Origin: Sphingomonas bisphenolicum
GTDB taxonomy: Bacteria > Pseudomonadota > Alphaproteobacteria > Sphingomonadales > Sphingomonadaceae
Reading direction: 5' to 3'
NCBI RefSeq assembly: GCF_024349785.1
Contig: NZ_AP018817.1
Span: forward strand, 3,565,501-3,629,500
Length of the DNA stretch: 64,000 nt
In this document: positions 23,648 to 33,012 of the stretch, one piece after another
Layout of the letters: each line of letters opens with the position of its first letter
Position numbering within the stretch: position 1 is the first letter of the stretch
Program-made: the position numbers and the translations under genes
Notes under the pieces: model-generated
Database searches by the model: none
Seen by the model: the letters and a program-made list of their open reading frames with translations, nothing else
What the model was told of the DNA's origin: nothing

Positions 23648-24196
23648 TCATATCTGGGTTCTGAGCGCCGGGGCGACAAGGGTCGCCGCATCGGGGTTCA
23701 GGCGGCCGATCTCATAGTTGAGGAAGGAGGCGAAGGCCAGCCACGCCAGATAGGGCAGCAACAGCACCCCGGCGAAACGGCGAATACGCCAGAAAAGCGC
23801 GGTCGTTACGGCGACCAGCACGAAAATGATGAGGATCAGCGCCAGCGCGCTGCCGACCTGATGCGCGCGAAAGAAAAGTGGCGACCAGCAGAGGTTGAGC
23901 AGCAACTGGGCCAGGAACAGGGCGATCGCCCCGCCCCGCCCCTTCGCGCCGCGGGCGTGCAGCACGATCGCGAAAGCCAGCGCCATCATGACGTAGAGGA
24001 TGGTCCAGGCGACGCCGAACGCCCAGCCCGGCGGCATCAGCGCGGGCTTTTCCAGCGCATCGAACCAGCGATTGCCATAGCCGCTATTGGCGAGACGCCC
24101 CGACAGGAACCCCAGAAAAACGATCGCAGGCACCGTGACCAGCGCCCAGCGTAGATAGGCAAGACGCAACTGACCGGGGGACGCAATCTCGTTCAT
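23648..24196 (-). CDS. tspO: TspO/MBR family membrane protein
   Basis: 182 residues with five membrane helices. The tryptophan/proline-rich core PALMPPGWAFGVAWTILY and the C-terminal P-Y-L-A-W-L-A-F-A-S-F-L-N are the TspO signature that binds porphyrins. In Rhodobacter it damps photosynthesis genes; in sphingomonads it may handle tetrapyrroles or stress. An earlier in-frame ATG would add 36 unlikely residues; ATG 24196 is chosen. Confidence 0.88.
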   Translation of the reverse strand: MNEIASPGQLRLAYLRWALVTVPAIVFLGFLSGRLANSGYGNRWFDALEKPALMPPGWAFGVAWTILYVMMALAFAIVLHARGAKGRGGAIALFLAQLLLNLCWSPLFFRAHQVGSALALILIIFVLVAVTTALFWRIRRFAGVLLLPYLAWLAFASFLNYEIGRLNPDAATLVAPALRTQI

Positions 24197-24221
24197 CGGC
24201 AACGCAGCTCCAGAAAGCCTG

Positions 24222-27200
24222 TCATTCGGCGGGATCGGGCGAATCCTTGAGCACCGAATCCAGCTTGCGGCCAACGGTTTGCGGAGAAACTGTCCGCTTG
24301 GCAACGCGGGAATAGAAGATCGGGATCAGGAACAGCGTGATAAGCGTCGCCAGGCTGACGCCGAACACCACGACCGTGCCGATCGAATGGCGTGCCGCCG
24401 CCCCCGCCCCGCCGCGAATGACCAGCGGCACCGCCCCGATCACGGTCGCGATGGAGGTCATCAGGATCGGCCGCAGGCGGCGCTTGGCGGCTTCGCGGAT
24501 CGCCTCGGCTATCTCCAGCCCTTCGTCGCGCAACTGGTTGGCGAACTCGACGATCAGGATGCCGTTCTTGGCCGCCAGACCCACCAGCATGACGATGCCG
24601 ATCTGGCTGTAGAGGTTGATCGACCCGCCAGTGATCGCCAGCCCCAGCGCGCCGCCCGCCACCGCCAGCGGCACGGTGGCGATGATGACGCCGGGATGGA
24701 TGAAGCTTTCGAACTGGGCGGCGAGCAGCAGATAGACGATCAGGATGGTGAGACCGAAGACCAGCCAGATCGACCCGCCGGTTTCGCGCAGCGACTGGCT
24801 CTCGCCGCGATAGCCGATGGCCAGCACTTCGGGCGACTGGCGCGCCTGATCCTCCAGAAAGGCAAGGCCCTGACCCAGCGACGTGCCCGGCGCCAGCGCG
24901 GCGGTCAGGGTGATGGCGCGCAGCTTGTTGTAGCGATTGAGCTGGCGCGGCCCGGCGACTTCCCGCACGGTGACCAGCGCGGACAATGGCACCAGCGCGC
25001 CGGTGCGCGAACGGACATTGATCCGCTCCAGATCCGCCACAGTCCGGCGGCCATCCTCCTCCGCCTGCACGAGTACGCGATATTCCTCGCCGCGATCGAC
25101 ATAGGTGCCGACGCGGCGCGAACCGAGCAGGCTCTGCAACGCCTGGCTGACGTCGTTGACCGATACGCCCAGATCGCCCGCACGGGCCAGATTGGCCTCG
25201 ATCCGCATCTGCGGCTTGGTTTCCTTATAATCGCTGTCGACGTTGATGAGACCGGGATAGTCGGCGGCTGCCGCCATGATCCGGTCGCGCGCGGCGACCA
25301 GCCCTTCATAGGTGGAACCCGCCAGCACGATATTGACCGGGAGGCCGCGACCGCGCCCCAGTCCCGATCGCGGCGCCGCATTGCCGCGCACGCCGGGCTG
25401 ATCGGCGATCACCCTGTTGACGATGGTCGCGACTTCGGCCGTGGTGATGGTGCGATCTTCCCATGGCCGCAGGAAGGCGATGACGTTGCCGCCGTTGAAA
25501 TCGTCTGTCGAACCGAAACCGGCCGGTGTGCGGATCACCAGATTCTGGAGCGTTCCATCCTTGCGCAGGAAGGCGAGGTCGTCCTCGATCTTCTTCATAT
25601 AGGCCATCATCCGGGCAAAGCCGGTGCCTTCGGGCGCGCTGATCTGCGCTTCGACCACGCCTGTGTCTTCGGCAGGGGCCAGTTCGCTCGGCAGGCGGGT
25701 GAAGAAGAAGCCGGCGACGCCCAGGAACAGCAGCACGCCCAGCAGCGGCAACAGCGGCTTCCTGATCGCGCCGTCCAGCCAGCGGGCATAGCCATGTTCC
25801 AGTCGCTGGAAACGATCGTCGATCCAGCGCGCCATTCGACCGCGCTCGGCGGTCTTGAGCAGCTTGGAGCAGAGCATCGGCGCGAGGCTCAGGGAGATGA
25901 ACCCGGAAAAGGCGATCGCCGCGATCATCGCAATAGCGAGTTCGCGGAACAGCAGGCCGGTCTGGCCGGCCAGAAACATGACGGGCACGAAAACCGCGCA
26001 CACGACGAGCGTGGTCGAGATGATGGCGAAGCCGACCTGCCGCGTGCCGAGATAGGCGGCGACCAGCGGATCTTCCCCCTGTTCGATGCGGTGATAGACA
26101 TTTTCCAGCACGACGATGGCGTCGTCGACCACCAGGCCGATGGCGAGCACGAAGGCGAGCAGGGTCAGCAGGTTGATCGACAGGCCCAGCAGCCACATTA
26201 CCGCGCAGGTCGCGAGCAGGCAGATCGGCACGGTAACGGCGGGCACGATCGTCGCACGCACCGACCCCAGGAACAGGAAGATGACGAGGATGACCAGCAA
26301 GGCCGCCTCGATCAGCGTGTCATAGACATTGGCGATGGCGCGCTCGATGAACAGGGATTCGTCGGTGCCGATGGCGACACGCATCCCCTGCGGCAGGGTA
26401 GGCTGCAATTCCTTGATCAGCGCCTTGGCCTTTTGCGCGACCTCCAGCGTGTTCGCGCCCGACTGGCGGATGATGCCAAGGCCGATCGCGGTCCCCTGAT
26501 TGGAACGGAAACTGCTATAGGGGTTTTCCGCGCCTTCCTCGATCCGGGCGACGTCGCCCAGCTTCACCTGATAGCCGTCCGTGCCGCGGCCGACGACGAG
26601 CTGCGCGAACTGGTCCGGCGTGGCGAAGGGGCGTTCGACGCGCAGGGTCTGGTTCTGGTCCTGCGATTCGAACCTGCCGGCGGGCAGTTCGACATTCTGG
26701 CTGCGCAGCGCGGCTTCGACATCGGCCGGAGTCAGGCCGAAGGCCGCCAGCTTTTCGGCGTTGAACCAGATGCGGGTCGAGGGCCTCGCCTCGCCGCCGA
26801 TGGTGACGCGCGCGACGCCATCGATGGCGGAAAAGCGGTCGGCAACGTTGCGATCGAGATAGTCGCTGATCTGGATCGACGACCAACCGGGACGGGAAAA
26901 GGCGAGGAACAGGATGGAGCGGGCGTCGGAATCGACCTTGCGGATTTCAGGCGCCAGCGCATCTTCCGGCAAATCCTCCACCACCGACCCCACCCGGTCG
27001 CGCACGTCATTGGCGGCGCTGTCGATATCGCGCGACGGATCGAATTCGATATTGATGTCCGACCGACCGTCCTGCGACGTCGACGTGATGGTCTGGATGC
27101 CCTGCACCCCCGCCACGCCATCTTCGATCAGCTGGGTGATACGGGTTTCCACTACCGACGCGGCGGCGCCGGTATAGGTAGTTTCGACCGATACGATCGG

Positions 27201-27326
27201 CGGGTCGGTATCGGGATATTCGCGCACCGACAGGCTGAGATAGCCGACGATGCCGATGATGCACAGCAGCACCGCGACGACCGCGGCAAAGACCGGGCGG
27301 CGGACCGAAAGATCGGATAGCTGCAT
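24222..27326 (-). CDS. RND efflux transporter, inner-membrane pump
   Basis: 1034-residue HAE1-type pump. The N-terminus M-Q-L-S-D-L-S-V-R-R-P-V-F-A is typical, followed by 12 membrane helices in two halves. The proton relay lies in helix 4 (VLAIGLVVDDAIVVLENVYH). It takes drugs or other small compounds from the periplasm or inner leaflet and drives them out by a proton gradient. It needs the adaptor encoded just upstream and an outer-membrane TolC channel not found here. Start overlaps the adaptor stop by one base. Confidence 0.95.
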   Translation of the reverse strand: MQLSDLSVRRPVFAAVVAVLLCIIGIVGYLSLSVREYPDTDPPIVSVETTYTGAAASVVETRITQLIEDGVAGVQGIQTITSTSQDGRSDINIEFDPSRDIDSAANDVRDRVGSVVEDLPEDALAPEIRKVDSDARSILFLAFSRPGWSSIQISDYLDRNVADRFSAIDGVARVTIGGEARPSTRIWFNAEKLAAFGLTPADVEAALRSQNVELPAGRFESQDQNQTLRVERPFATPDQFAQLVVGRGTDGYQVKLGDVARIEEGAENPYSSFRSNQGTAIGLGIIRQSGANTLEVAQKAKALIKELQPTLPQGMRVAIGTDESLFIERAIANVYDTLIEAALLVILVIFLFLGSVRATIVPAVTVPICLLATCAVMWLLGLSINLLTLLAFVLAIGLVVDDAIVVLENVYHRIEQGEDPLVAAYLGTRQVGFAIISTTLVVCAVFVPVMFLAGQTGLLFRELAIAMIAAIAFSGFISLSLAPMLCSKLLKTAERGRMARWIDDRFQRLEHGYARWLDGAIRKPLLPLLGVLLFLGVAGFFFTRLPSELAPAEDTGVVEAQISAPEGTGFARMMAYMKKIEDDLAFLRKDGTLQNLVIRTPAGFGSTDDFNGGNVIAFLRPWEDRTITTAEVATIVNRVIADQPGVRGNAAPRSGLGRGRGLPVNIVLAGSTYEGLVAARDRIMAAAADYPGLINVDSDYKETKPQMRIEANLARAGDLGVSVNDVSQALQSLLGSRRVGTYVDRGEEYRVLVQAEEDGRRTVADLERINVRSRTGALVPLSALVTVREVAGPRQLNRYNKLRAITLTAALAPGTSLGQGLAFLEDQARQSPEVLAIGYRGESQSLRETGGSIWLVFGLTILIVYLLLAAQFESFIHPGVIIATVPLAVAGGALGLAITGGSINLYSQIGIVMLVGLAAKNGILIVEFANQLRDEGLEIAEAIREAAKRRLRPILMTSIATVIGAVPLVIRGGAGAAARHSIGTVVVFGVSLATLITLFLIPIFYSRVAKRTVSPQTVGRKLDSVLKDSPDPAE

Positions 27327-28375
27327 CAGCGGGCGCCCTTGCCGGGACCATCCTTGGACTTATCGCCGGGCAGGCGCGCGGTGACGCCGTCGGTCAGCTT
27401 GACCACGCCTTCGGTCACGATCTTCTGGCCTGGCTTCAAGCCGTCCAGTATCTCGACCCGACCATTCTGACGAATGCCGGTGCTTACTTTGGTCCGTTTG
27501 GCGGTGCGGTCCTCGATCACGAAGACGAAACGCTCGTCGCCGTCGCCCACCACCGACAGTTCAGGCACCGACAGCGACTGGCGCTGGCGCGCGAGCACGC
27601 TCACGGTCAGCAACATGCCGGGCTTCAGCGCCTTGTCGGGATTGGGCAGGATCGCCCGCACCTTCACCGCGCGAGTGGCAGGGTCGATGACGGGATCGAT
27701 GGTGGCGATGGCGCCGTTGAACGGCCGGTCGGGCCAGGCCGCGGACACCGCCTTGATCGTCATGCCTTCGCGGATCATCGCCAACCGGGTTTCGGGAATG
27801 GTGAAATCCAGCTTGATGCGGCTGATGTCGCTGACGGTGGCAATGGCGGTCCCGGCCGTCACGATCGCGCCGGGCGATACGGTGCGCAGGGACACCCAGC
27901 CGGAGAAGGGCGCACGGATCACCCGGTCGCCGATCGAGGCGCGGGCCAGCTGTGCATTGGCGCGGGCGGCATTGGATAGCGCAACCTGCTGCTCCAGCGT
28001 CGCGCCGGTGGCGAAGCCGCGCGCTTTGAGCGCCTGGATGCGCTGGAGTTGCTGACTCGCTTGCAGCGCAGTCGCCTCGGCCGACGCAAGTTCCGCCCGT
28101 TCCTGCCCTACCGCCAGCCGGGCGATCACCTGACCCTTGGCCACATAGCCGCCATCAGAGAAGTTGATCGCCTCGATCCGCTCGGTCACCGGCGCGGACA
28201 GCACCACCTGTTCATTGGCGAGCGCGGTGCCGACCGCCTCCAGATTGTCGGTGAAGGCGGTGGGCGCGATGGACTGCACCTCCACCAGCGGGACGGCGCG
28301 CGGCTTCTTTTCCTTTTCTCCGCCACAGGCGGCAAGGGACAGGGCAAGCAGAAGGACCGGGAGAATAGGACGCAT
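27326..28375 (-). CDS. RND efflux periplasmic adaptor (membrane fusion protein)
   Basis: 349 residues with a lipobox (L-A-A-C, Cys18). The lipoyl/coiled-coil and beta-barrel domains of HlyD/AcrA type are recognisable from LEAVGTALANEQVVLSAPV and GGYVAKGQVIARLAVGQE. ATG 28375 is chosen since 42 upstream residues have no signal. Together with the pump it forms a two-gene operon; the outer-membrane channel is missing. Confidence 0.93.
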   Translation of the reverse strand: MRPILPVLLLALSLAACGGEKEKKPRAVPLVEVQSIAPTAFTDNLEAVGTALANEQVVLSAPVTERIEAINFSDGGYVAKGQVIARLAVGQERAELASAEATALQASQQLQRIQALKARGFATGATLEQQVALSNAARANAQLARASIGDRVIRAPFSGWVSLRTVSPGAIVTAGTAIATVSDISRIKLDFTIPETRLAMIREGMTIKAVSAAWPDRPFNGAIATIDPVIDPATRAVKVRAILPNPDKALKPGMLLTVSVLARQRQSLSVPELSVVGDGDERFVFVIEDRTAKRTKVSTGIRQNGRVEILDGLKPGQKIVTEGVVKLTDGVTARLPGDKSKDGPGKGAR

Positions 28376-28463
28376 GATGGAAGAGTAACTAGCCTTTGCT
28401 GACGGCACAATTGGACTTGGTCCGCACCTTATGACGGTAGAGTTGGGAACGAACATACGTCCA

Positions 28464-29201
28464 TTATCCACCAAGCCGCGCGTAGAGAAGAAATTCGACA
28501 TTGCCCTGCGGCCCGGTAATCGGGCTTTGCGTCAGGCCCGCGACAGTCCAGCCCTGCGACACGGCCCAGTCCTGCACTTCGGCGCAGACCCGGTCGTGGA
28601 CGGCGGGATCGCGGATCACGCCATTCTTGCCCACTTCCTCCCGCCGCGCTTCGAACTGCGGCTTGATGAGGGCGACCATCTGCGCGCCGGGTTTCGCAAA
28701 GCCGATCGGCTTTTCCAGCACCTTGGCCAGGCTGATGAAGCTGGCATCGCAGACGATGATGTCCACCGGTTCGGGGATATGCGCGTCGGTCAGGATGCGG
28801 GCGCTGGTCTGTTCGTGAACGACGACGCGATCGTCGGAGCGGATCTTCCAGGCGAGCTGGTTGGTACCGCTGTCGACCGCATAGACCTTCGCCGCCCCCT
28901 TGGTCAGCAATACGTCGGTAAAGCCGCCGGTCGAGGAGCCGACGTCGATGGCGACGAAGCCGGTGACGTCGATGGCAAACTCCTCCAGGGCGTGAGCCAG
29001 CTTGATGCCGCCGCGCGACACCCAGGGATGGTCGCGACCGCGTACGTCCAGTTCCGTGCCTTCGGGCACCTGCTGCCCGGCCTTATCGACCTTGCGGTCG
29101 CCCAGGAAGACGAGGCCGGCCAGGATCAGCGCCTGCGCGCGCGCGCGACTTTCGGCAAGGCCGCTGTCGACGAGCAGCTGGTCGGCACGCACCTTGGCCA
29201 T
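28464..29201 (-). CDS. tlyA: TlyA-type RNA methyltransferase
   Basis: 245 residues: N-terminal S4 domain (VRADQLLVDSGLAESRARAQ) and a C-terminal FtsJ-like methyltransferase with the SAM motif D-V-G-S-S-T-G-G-F. TlyA in mycobacteria 2'-O-methylates 16S and 23S rRNA. The proteobacterial protein is expected to act on rRNA too. Its start overlaps the dsbD stop by one base, so the two genes are coupled, although no shared function is evident. Confidence 0.92.
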   Translation of the reverse strand: MAKVRADQLLVDSGLAESRARAQALILAGLVFLGDRKVDKAGQQVPEGTELDVRGRDHPWVSRGGIKLAHALEEFAIDVTGFVAIDVGSSTGGFTDVLLTKGAAKVYAVDSGTNQLAWKIRSDDRVVVHEQTSARILTDAHIPEPVDIIVCDASFISLAKVLEKPIGFAKPGAQMVALIKPQFEARREEVGKNGVIRDPAVHDRVCAEVQDWAVSQGWTVAGLTQSPITGPQGNVEFLLYARLGG

Positions 29202-31243
29202 CAGCGCACCAGTCCGGCAAGAGTGGCGGGGGTGAGGAGTTGCGGCAGGGTCTGCGCTTCCTTGCCCGGCGCGTAGAAGAGATAGAGCGGGACGCCCGAC
29301 CGGCCCTGCGCTTCGAGGAAGCGGGTGATGGCGGGATCGGCATTGGTCCAGTCGCCGACCATGACGGTGACGCCGGCCCTGTCAAAGGCGGCGCGGGTTT
29401 CGGCGCGGTCGATGGCGGCGGCCTCATTCGCCTTGCAGGTCAGGCACCAGTCGGCGGTAAAATAGAGGAAGACCGGCTTGTTCGCGGCGCGCAGTTCAGC
29501 GAGTTTTGCGACATCGAAATGGACAGTTGAATCGCCTTTTTCGATAGCCGTCGGCGCGCTGGTCGGGAGCGCGTAAGCGGCGCCTGCGAGCAGCGCCAAC
29601 CCGGCAAGCGCCGCGATCCAGCCGCCGCCCTTGCCCAGGCGCTGGCGACCCCCCAGCCACCAGAGCAGCAGCGCCAGCAGCAGCGCCGCGCCCAGCCCGA
29701 TCGTCATGCCCGACACGCCGCGCTGCTGGCCGAGCAGCCAGGCGAGGCCGAGCGCGGTCAGGAACATCGGGATGGCGAGGATCTTCTGGAAACGGCCCAT
29801 CCAGCCGCCGGGCTTCGGCAATCCTTTGCGAAGCGCTGGAATATAAGCGAGCAGCAGAAAGGGCAGCGCCAGCCCCAGCCCCAGCCCGGCGAATATCGCC
29901 AGCGCAGCCGCCAGGGGCAGCAGCAGCGCCGCGCCCATCGCCGCCGCCATGAACGGTCCGGTGCAAGGTGTCGCGACGAAGGCGACCAGCGCCCCGGTCC
30001 AGAAGGAGCCGACAACACCGCCCTTGCCCGCCAGTGCCTCGCCGCCGCCATAGGCACTGAGATCGAAGAGCCCCGCGAGATTGAAGGCAATACCGGTCAC
30101 CAGCAGCAGCAGCGCCAATATGATGCGCGGGTCTTGCAACTGGAACGCCCAGCCGACCGCCCCGCCCGCTGCGCGCAACAGCAGCAGCGCGCCGCCCAGC
30201 GCCAGACAGGTCAGGATGACCCCCAGCGTATAAGCCAGAGCCTCGCGCCGGACGGTGCGCTCGTCACCACCCGCTTTCGCCAGCTTCATCGCCTTAAGGC
30301 CCAGGATCGGGAAGACGCATGGCATGATGTTGAGCAGCAGCCCGCCCAGCAGCGCGCCCCCCAGCGCGGCGAGGATCGCGCGTCCTTGCCCGCCGCCGGA
30401 TGCACCGGCGACCTGTCCGGGTTTCGCCGTCAGCAGGAAACCGACATGGTCGCCGGTCCGCAATACCGCCTGAACCGTGCCGCCCTTGCCACCCTCGGCC
30501 GCGTCCGTCTCGATCAGCAGCCTGTCGCCCTCCCGCGTTACCGTTTGCGACGCGGCGTAGCGGGCCAGCCCCTCGGCCAGCGGAAAGAGGTGGATGTCGC
30601 TGGCCTGCGCGCTGGCCGGAAACGGCACCGACAGGCGCAGCTTGCCGTCCTGTACCGCATAGCTTGCTTCCGAACCCAGCGGCCGGGGCAGATGGGTCCG
30701 CCATCCATCGAAGCGGGTCCGATCGGCCGCCGACACGGTGCCGTCGCCTACGACCAGATCCAGCGTCAGATCGCCGCTTTCGGGCACGCAGACCTTGTCG
30801 GTGCAAGCTAGCCATTGCGCCTTCGCCCGCACCGGCAGGCGGGTGCCGGGCGCAAGGCCCGCTGCGACCTTCAGCGTCGCCAGCACGCCATAGGGGCCTT
30901 CATAGACATGGTTCATCAGGCCGGAGATCAGCAGCGTTTCCGGCACCGGATAGCGCAGCGTGCCGACGGTGACGCCGGCGGGCAGGGTCCAGTCGACGGT
31001 CATGCCCAGACCCGCATCGCCGGGATTTTCCCAATAGCCGTGCCAGCCCTTTTCCGGCGTCATGGCGAAGGCGATGGTCGTGCCCTCGCCGGCCTTGGGC
31101 GCAACGCTTTCCGCCGCCAGCGTGGCGGCGATATGCGCCGGCCCGCCGCCGAACGCGCCTTGCGCCTGTGCCGCGGGCACCTGCGCGACGGACAGGCCTG
31201 CCAGCAGGGCAAACGTCATGAATATGACTTGAAAAATGCGCAT
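29201..31243 (-). CDS. DsbD/ScsB-like thiol:disulfide interchange protein
   Basis: 680 residues in three parts: signal peptide, then an N-terminal DsbD-type sensor domain with W-L-A-C-T-D-K-V-C; a central eight-helix CcdA-like membrane domain with M-P-C-V-F-P and A-T-P-C-T-G-P-F; and a C-terminal thioredoxin domain with D-W-C-L-T-C-K. It moves electrons from the cytoplasm to periplasmic thiols. The N-terminal domain resembles ScsB rather than the E. coli DsbD alpha domain. The stop overlaps the tlyA start. The gene diverges from phoK. Confidence 0.9.
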   Translation of the reverse strand: MRIFQVIFMTFALLAGLSVAQVPAAQAQGAFGGGPAHIAATLAAESVAPKAGEGTTIAFAMTPEKGWHGYWENPGDAGLGMTVDWTLPAGVTVGTLRYPVPETLLISGLMNHVYEGPYGVLATLKVAAGLAPGTRLPVRAKAQWLACTDKVCVPESGDLTLDLVVGDGTVSAADRTRFDGWRTHLPRPLGSEASYAVQDGKLRLSVPFPASAQASDIHLFPLAEGLARYAASQTVTREGDRLLIETDAAEGGKGGTVQAVLRTGDHVGFLLTAKPGQVAGASGGGQGRAILAALGGALLGGLLLNIMPCVFPILGLKAMKLAKAGGDERTVRREALAYTLGVILTCLALGGALLLLRAAGGAVGWAFQLQDPRIILALLLLVTGIAFNLAGLFDLSAYGGGEALAGKGGVVGSFWTGALVAFVATPCTGPFMAAAMGAALLLPLAAALAIFAGLGLGLALPFLLLAYIPALRKGLPKPGGWMGRFQKILAIPMFLTALGLAWLLGQQRGVSGMTIGLGAALLLALLLWWLGGRQRLGKGGGWIAALAGLALLAGAAYALPTSAPTAIEKGDSTVHFDVAKLAELRAANKPVFLYFTADWCLTCKANEAAAIDRAETRAAFDRAGVTVMVGDWTNADPAITRFLEAQGRSGVPLYLFYAPGKEAQTLPQLLTPATLAGLVR

Positions 31244-31320
31244 CGGGCCTCTGGTCGGGTGGATGCAAGGGGGCTAGGTCGCTCCCTATCCGCCGTCAAG
31301 GCATGAGAAGGTCAGAGAAT

Positions 31321-32997
31321 ATGTTGAAACGAGTCGCTGCCGCCCTGTTGCTCGCCACCGCCCTGGCCCCCGTCGCGCCGGTCGTGGCGCAAAGCCCTGC
31401 TCCGGCCGCCGCAGCAACCATGCCTACGATCCCTCCAAAGCTGATCGTCGCGATCAGCGTGGACCAATTCTCCGCCGACCTGTTCAGCGAATATCGCCAA
31501 TATTATAGCGGCGGCCTCAAGCGCCTGACGAGCGAGGGCGCGGTGTTCCCGCGCGGCTATCAAAGCCATGCCGCGACCGAAACCTGCCCCGGCCACTCCA
31601 CCATCCTGACCGGCAGCCGCCCGTCGCGCACCGGCATCATCGCCAACAACTGGTTCGACCTCAGCACCCAGCGCGAGGACAAGAATGTCTATTGCGCCGA
31701 GGACGAGACGCAGCCCGGCAGCAGCAGCGACAAATATGAAGCCTCCCCCCTGCATCTGAAGGTGCCGACGCTGGGGGGCCGGATGAAGATCGCCAACCCC
31801 GCCACCCGCGTCGTGTCGGTCGCGGGGAAGGATCGCGCGGCGATCATGATGGGCGGCGCGACCGCCGACCAGGTGTGGTGGCTGGGCGGGCCGCAGGGCT
31901 ATGTCAGCTATAAGGGGATCGCCACCCCGCCGCTGGTGGCCAAGGTCAACGCGGCGATGGCGCAGCGGCTGGCCCAGCCCAATCCGGGCTTCGAACTGCC
32001 GCCCCAGTGCGTGTCGAAGGATTTCCCGGTGCAGGCGGGCGACAGGACCGTCGGCACCGGCCGCTTCGCGCGCGCGGCGGGCGATTATAAGAGCTTCCGC
32101 ATTTCGCCGGAGCAGGATGCGATGACGCTGGCCTTCGCCGCGGCGGCGATCGAGACTATGGCGCTGGGCAAGCAGGCGCAGACCGACATCATCTCGATCG
32201 GCCTGTCGGCGACCGACTATGTCGGCCACACTTACGGCACCGAAGGCACCGAAAGCTGCATCCAGGTCGACCGGCTCGACCATGAACTGGGCGCCTTCTT
32301 CGATCGGCTGGACAAGGACGGCATCGACTATGTCGTGGTGCTGACCGCCGATCATGGCGGCCACGACCTGCCAGAGCGTCACCGCCTCAACGCCATGCCG
32401 ATGGAACAGCGCGTCGACATGGCGCTGACGCCCAAGGCGCTGAACGCCGCCATTGCCGACAAGGCGGGCCTGCCCGGCAAGAAGGTGCTCTGGGGCGACG
32501 GCCCGTCAGGCGACCTCTATTTCGACAAGGGGCTGACCGCCGCCCAGCGCGCGCGCGTCGAGGCCGAAGCGCTCAAGCTGCTGCGCGCCCATCCCCAGGT
32601 CCAGACCGTCTTCACCAAGGCACAGATCGCCGCCACCCCTTCCCCGTCCGGCCCGCCGGAAAGCTGGAGCCTGATCCAGGAAGCGCGCGCCAGCTTCTAT
32701 GCGGAGCGGTCGGGCGACCTGCTGCTGCTGCTGAAACCCCGCGTCATGTCGATCCCGGAGCAGGCGACCATGGGCGCGGTCGCGACCCATGGTTCGCCCT
32801 GGGATACGGACCGCCGCGTGCCGATCCTGTTCTGGCGCAAGGGGATGCAGCATTTCGAACAGCCGCTGGGGGTGGAGACGGTGGATATCCTCCCCAGCCT
32901 CGCCGCGCTGATCCATCTGCCGGTGGCGAAGAGCGAGATTGACGGACGTTGCCTGGATCTGATTGCGGGAGACGGGGATAGCTGCGCGGGGCAATAA
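31321..32997 (+). CDS. phoK: secreted alkaline phosphatase PhoK/PafA type
   Basis: 558 residues with an N-terminal signal peptide (MLKRVAAALLLATALAPVA). It is of the nucleotide pyrophosphatase/PafA branch: the threonine nucleophile is Thr88 in E-T-C-P-G-H-S-T, with N-N-W-F-D close behind and zinc ligands in T-A-D-H-G-G-H-D. From memory the sequence follows Sphingomonas PhoK/SPAP very closely. It releases phosphate from organic esters outside the cytoplasm. The ATG at 31321 with AGAAGG upstream is preferred over 31303. No Pho box was identified in the 77-base gap to dsbD. Confidence 0.93.
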   Translation: MLKRVAAALLLATALAPVAPVVAQSPAPAAAATMPTIPPKLIVAISVDQFSADLFSEYRQYYSGGLKRLTSEGAVFPRGYQSHAATETCPGHSTILTGSRPSRTGIIANNWFDLSTQREDKNVYCAEDETQPGSSSDKYEASPLHLKVPTLGGRMKIANPATRVVSVAGKDRAAIMMGGATADQVWWLGGPQGYVSYKGIATPPLVAKVNAAMAQRLAQPNPGFELPPQCVSKDFPVQAGDRTVGTGRFARAAGDYKSFRISPEQDAMTLAFAAAAIETMALGKQAQTDIISIGLSATDYVGHTYGTEGTESCIQVDRLDHELGAFFDRLDKDGIDYVVVLTADHGGHDLPERHRLNAMPMEQRVDMALTPKALNAAIADKAGLPGKKVLWGDGPSGDLYFDKGLTAAQRARVEAEALKLLRAHPQVQTVFTKAQIAATPSPSGPPESWSLIQEARASFYAERSGDLLLLLKPRVMSIPEQATMGAVATHGSPWDTDRRVPILFWRKGMQHFEQPLGVETVDILPSLAALIHLPVAKSEIDGRCLDLIAGDGDSCAGQ

Positions 32998-33012
32998 GCA
33001 AACGAATGTTGG

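Noticed and set aside
24279..27320. 1013-codon plus-strand frame opposite the RND pump
   Set aside because: Antisense shadow of the pump with Asp/Gln/His-rich nonsense composition.
31303..31320. Six extra residues at the PhoK N-terminus
   Set aside because: The ATG at 31303 contains the ribosome site for the ATG at 31321, which starts a standard signal peptide.
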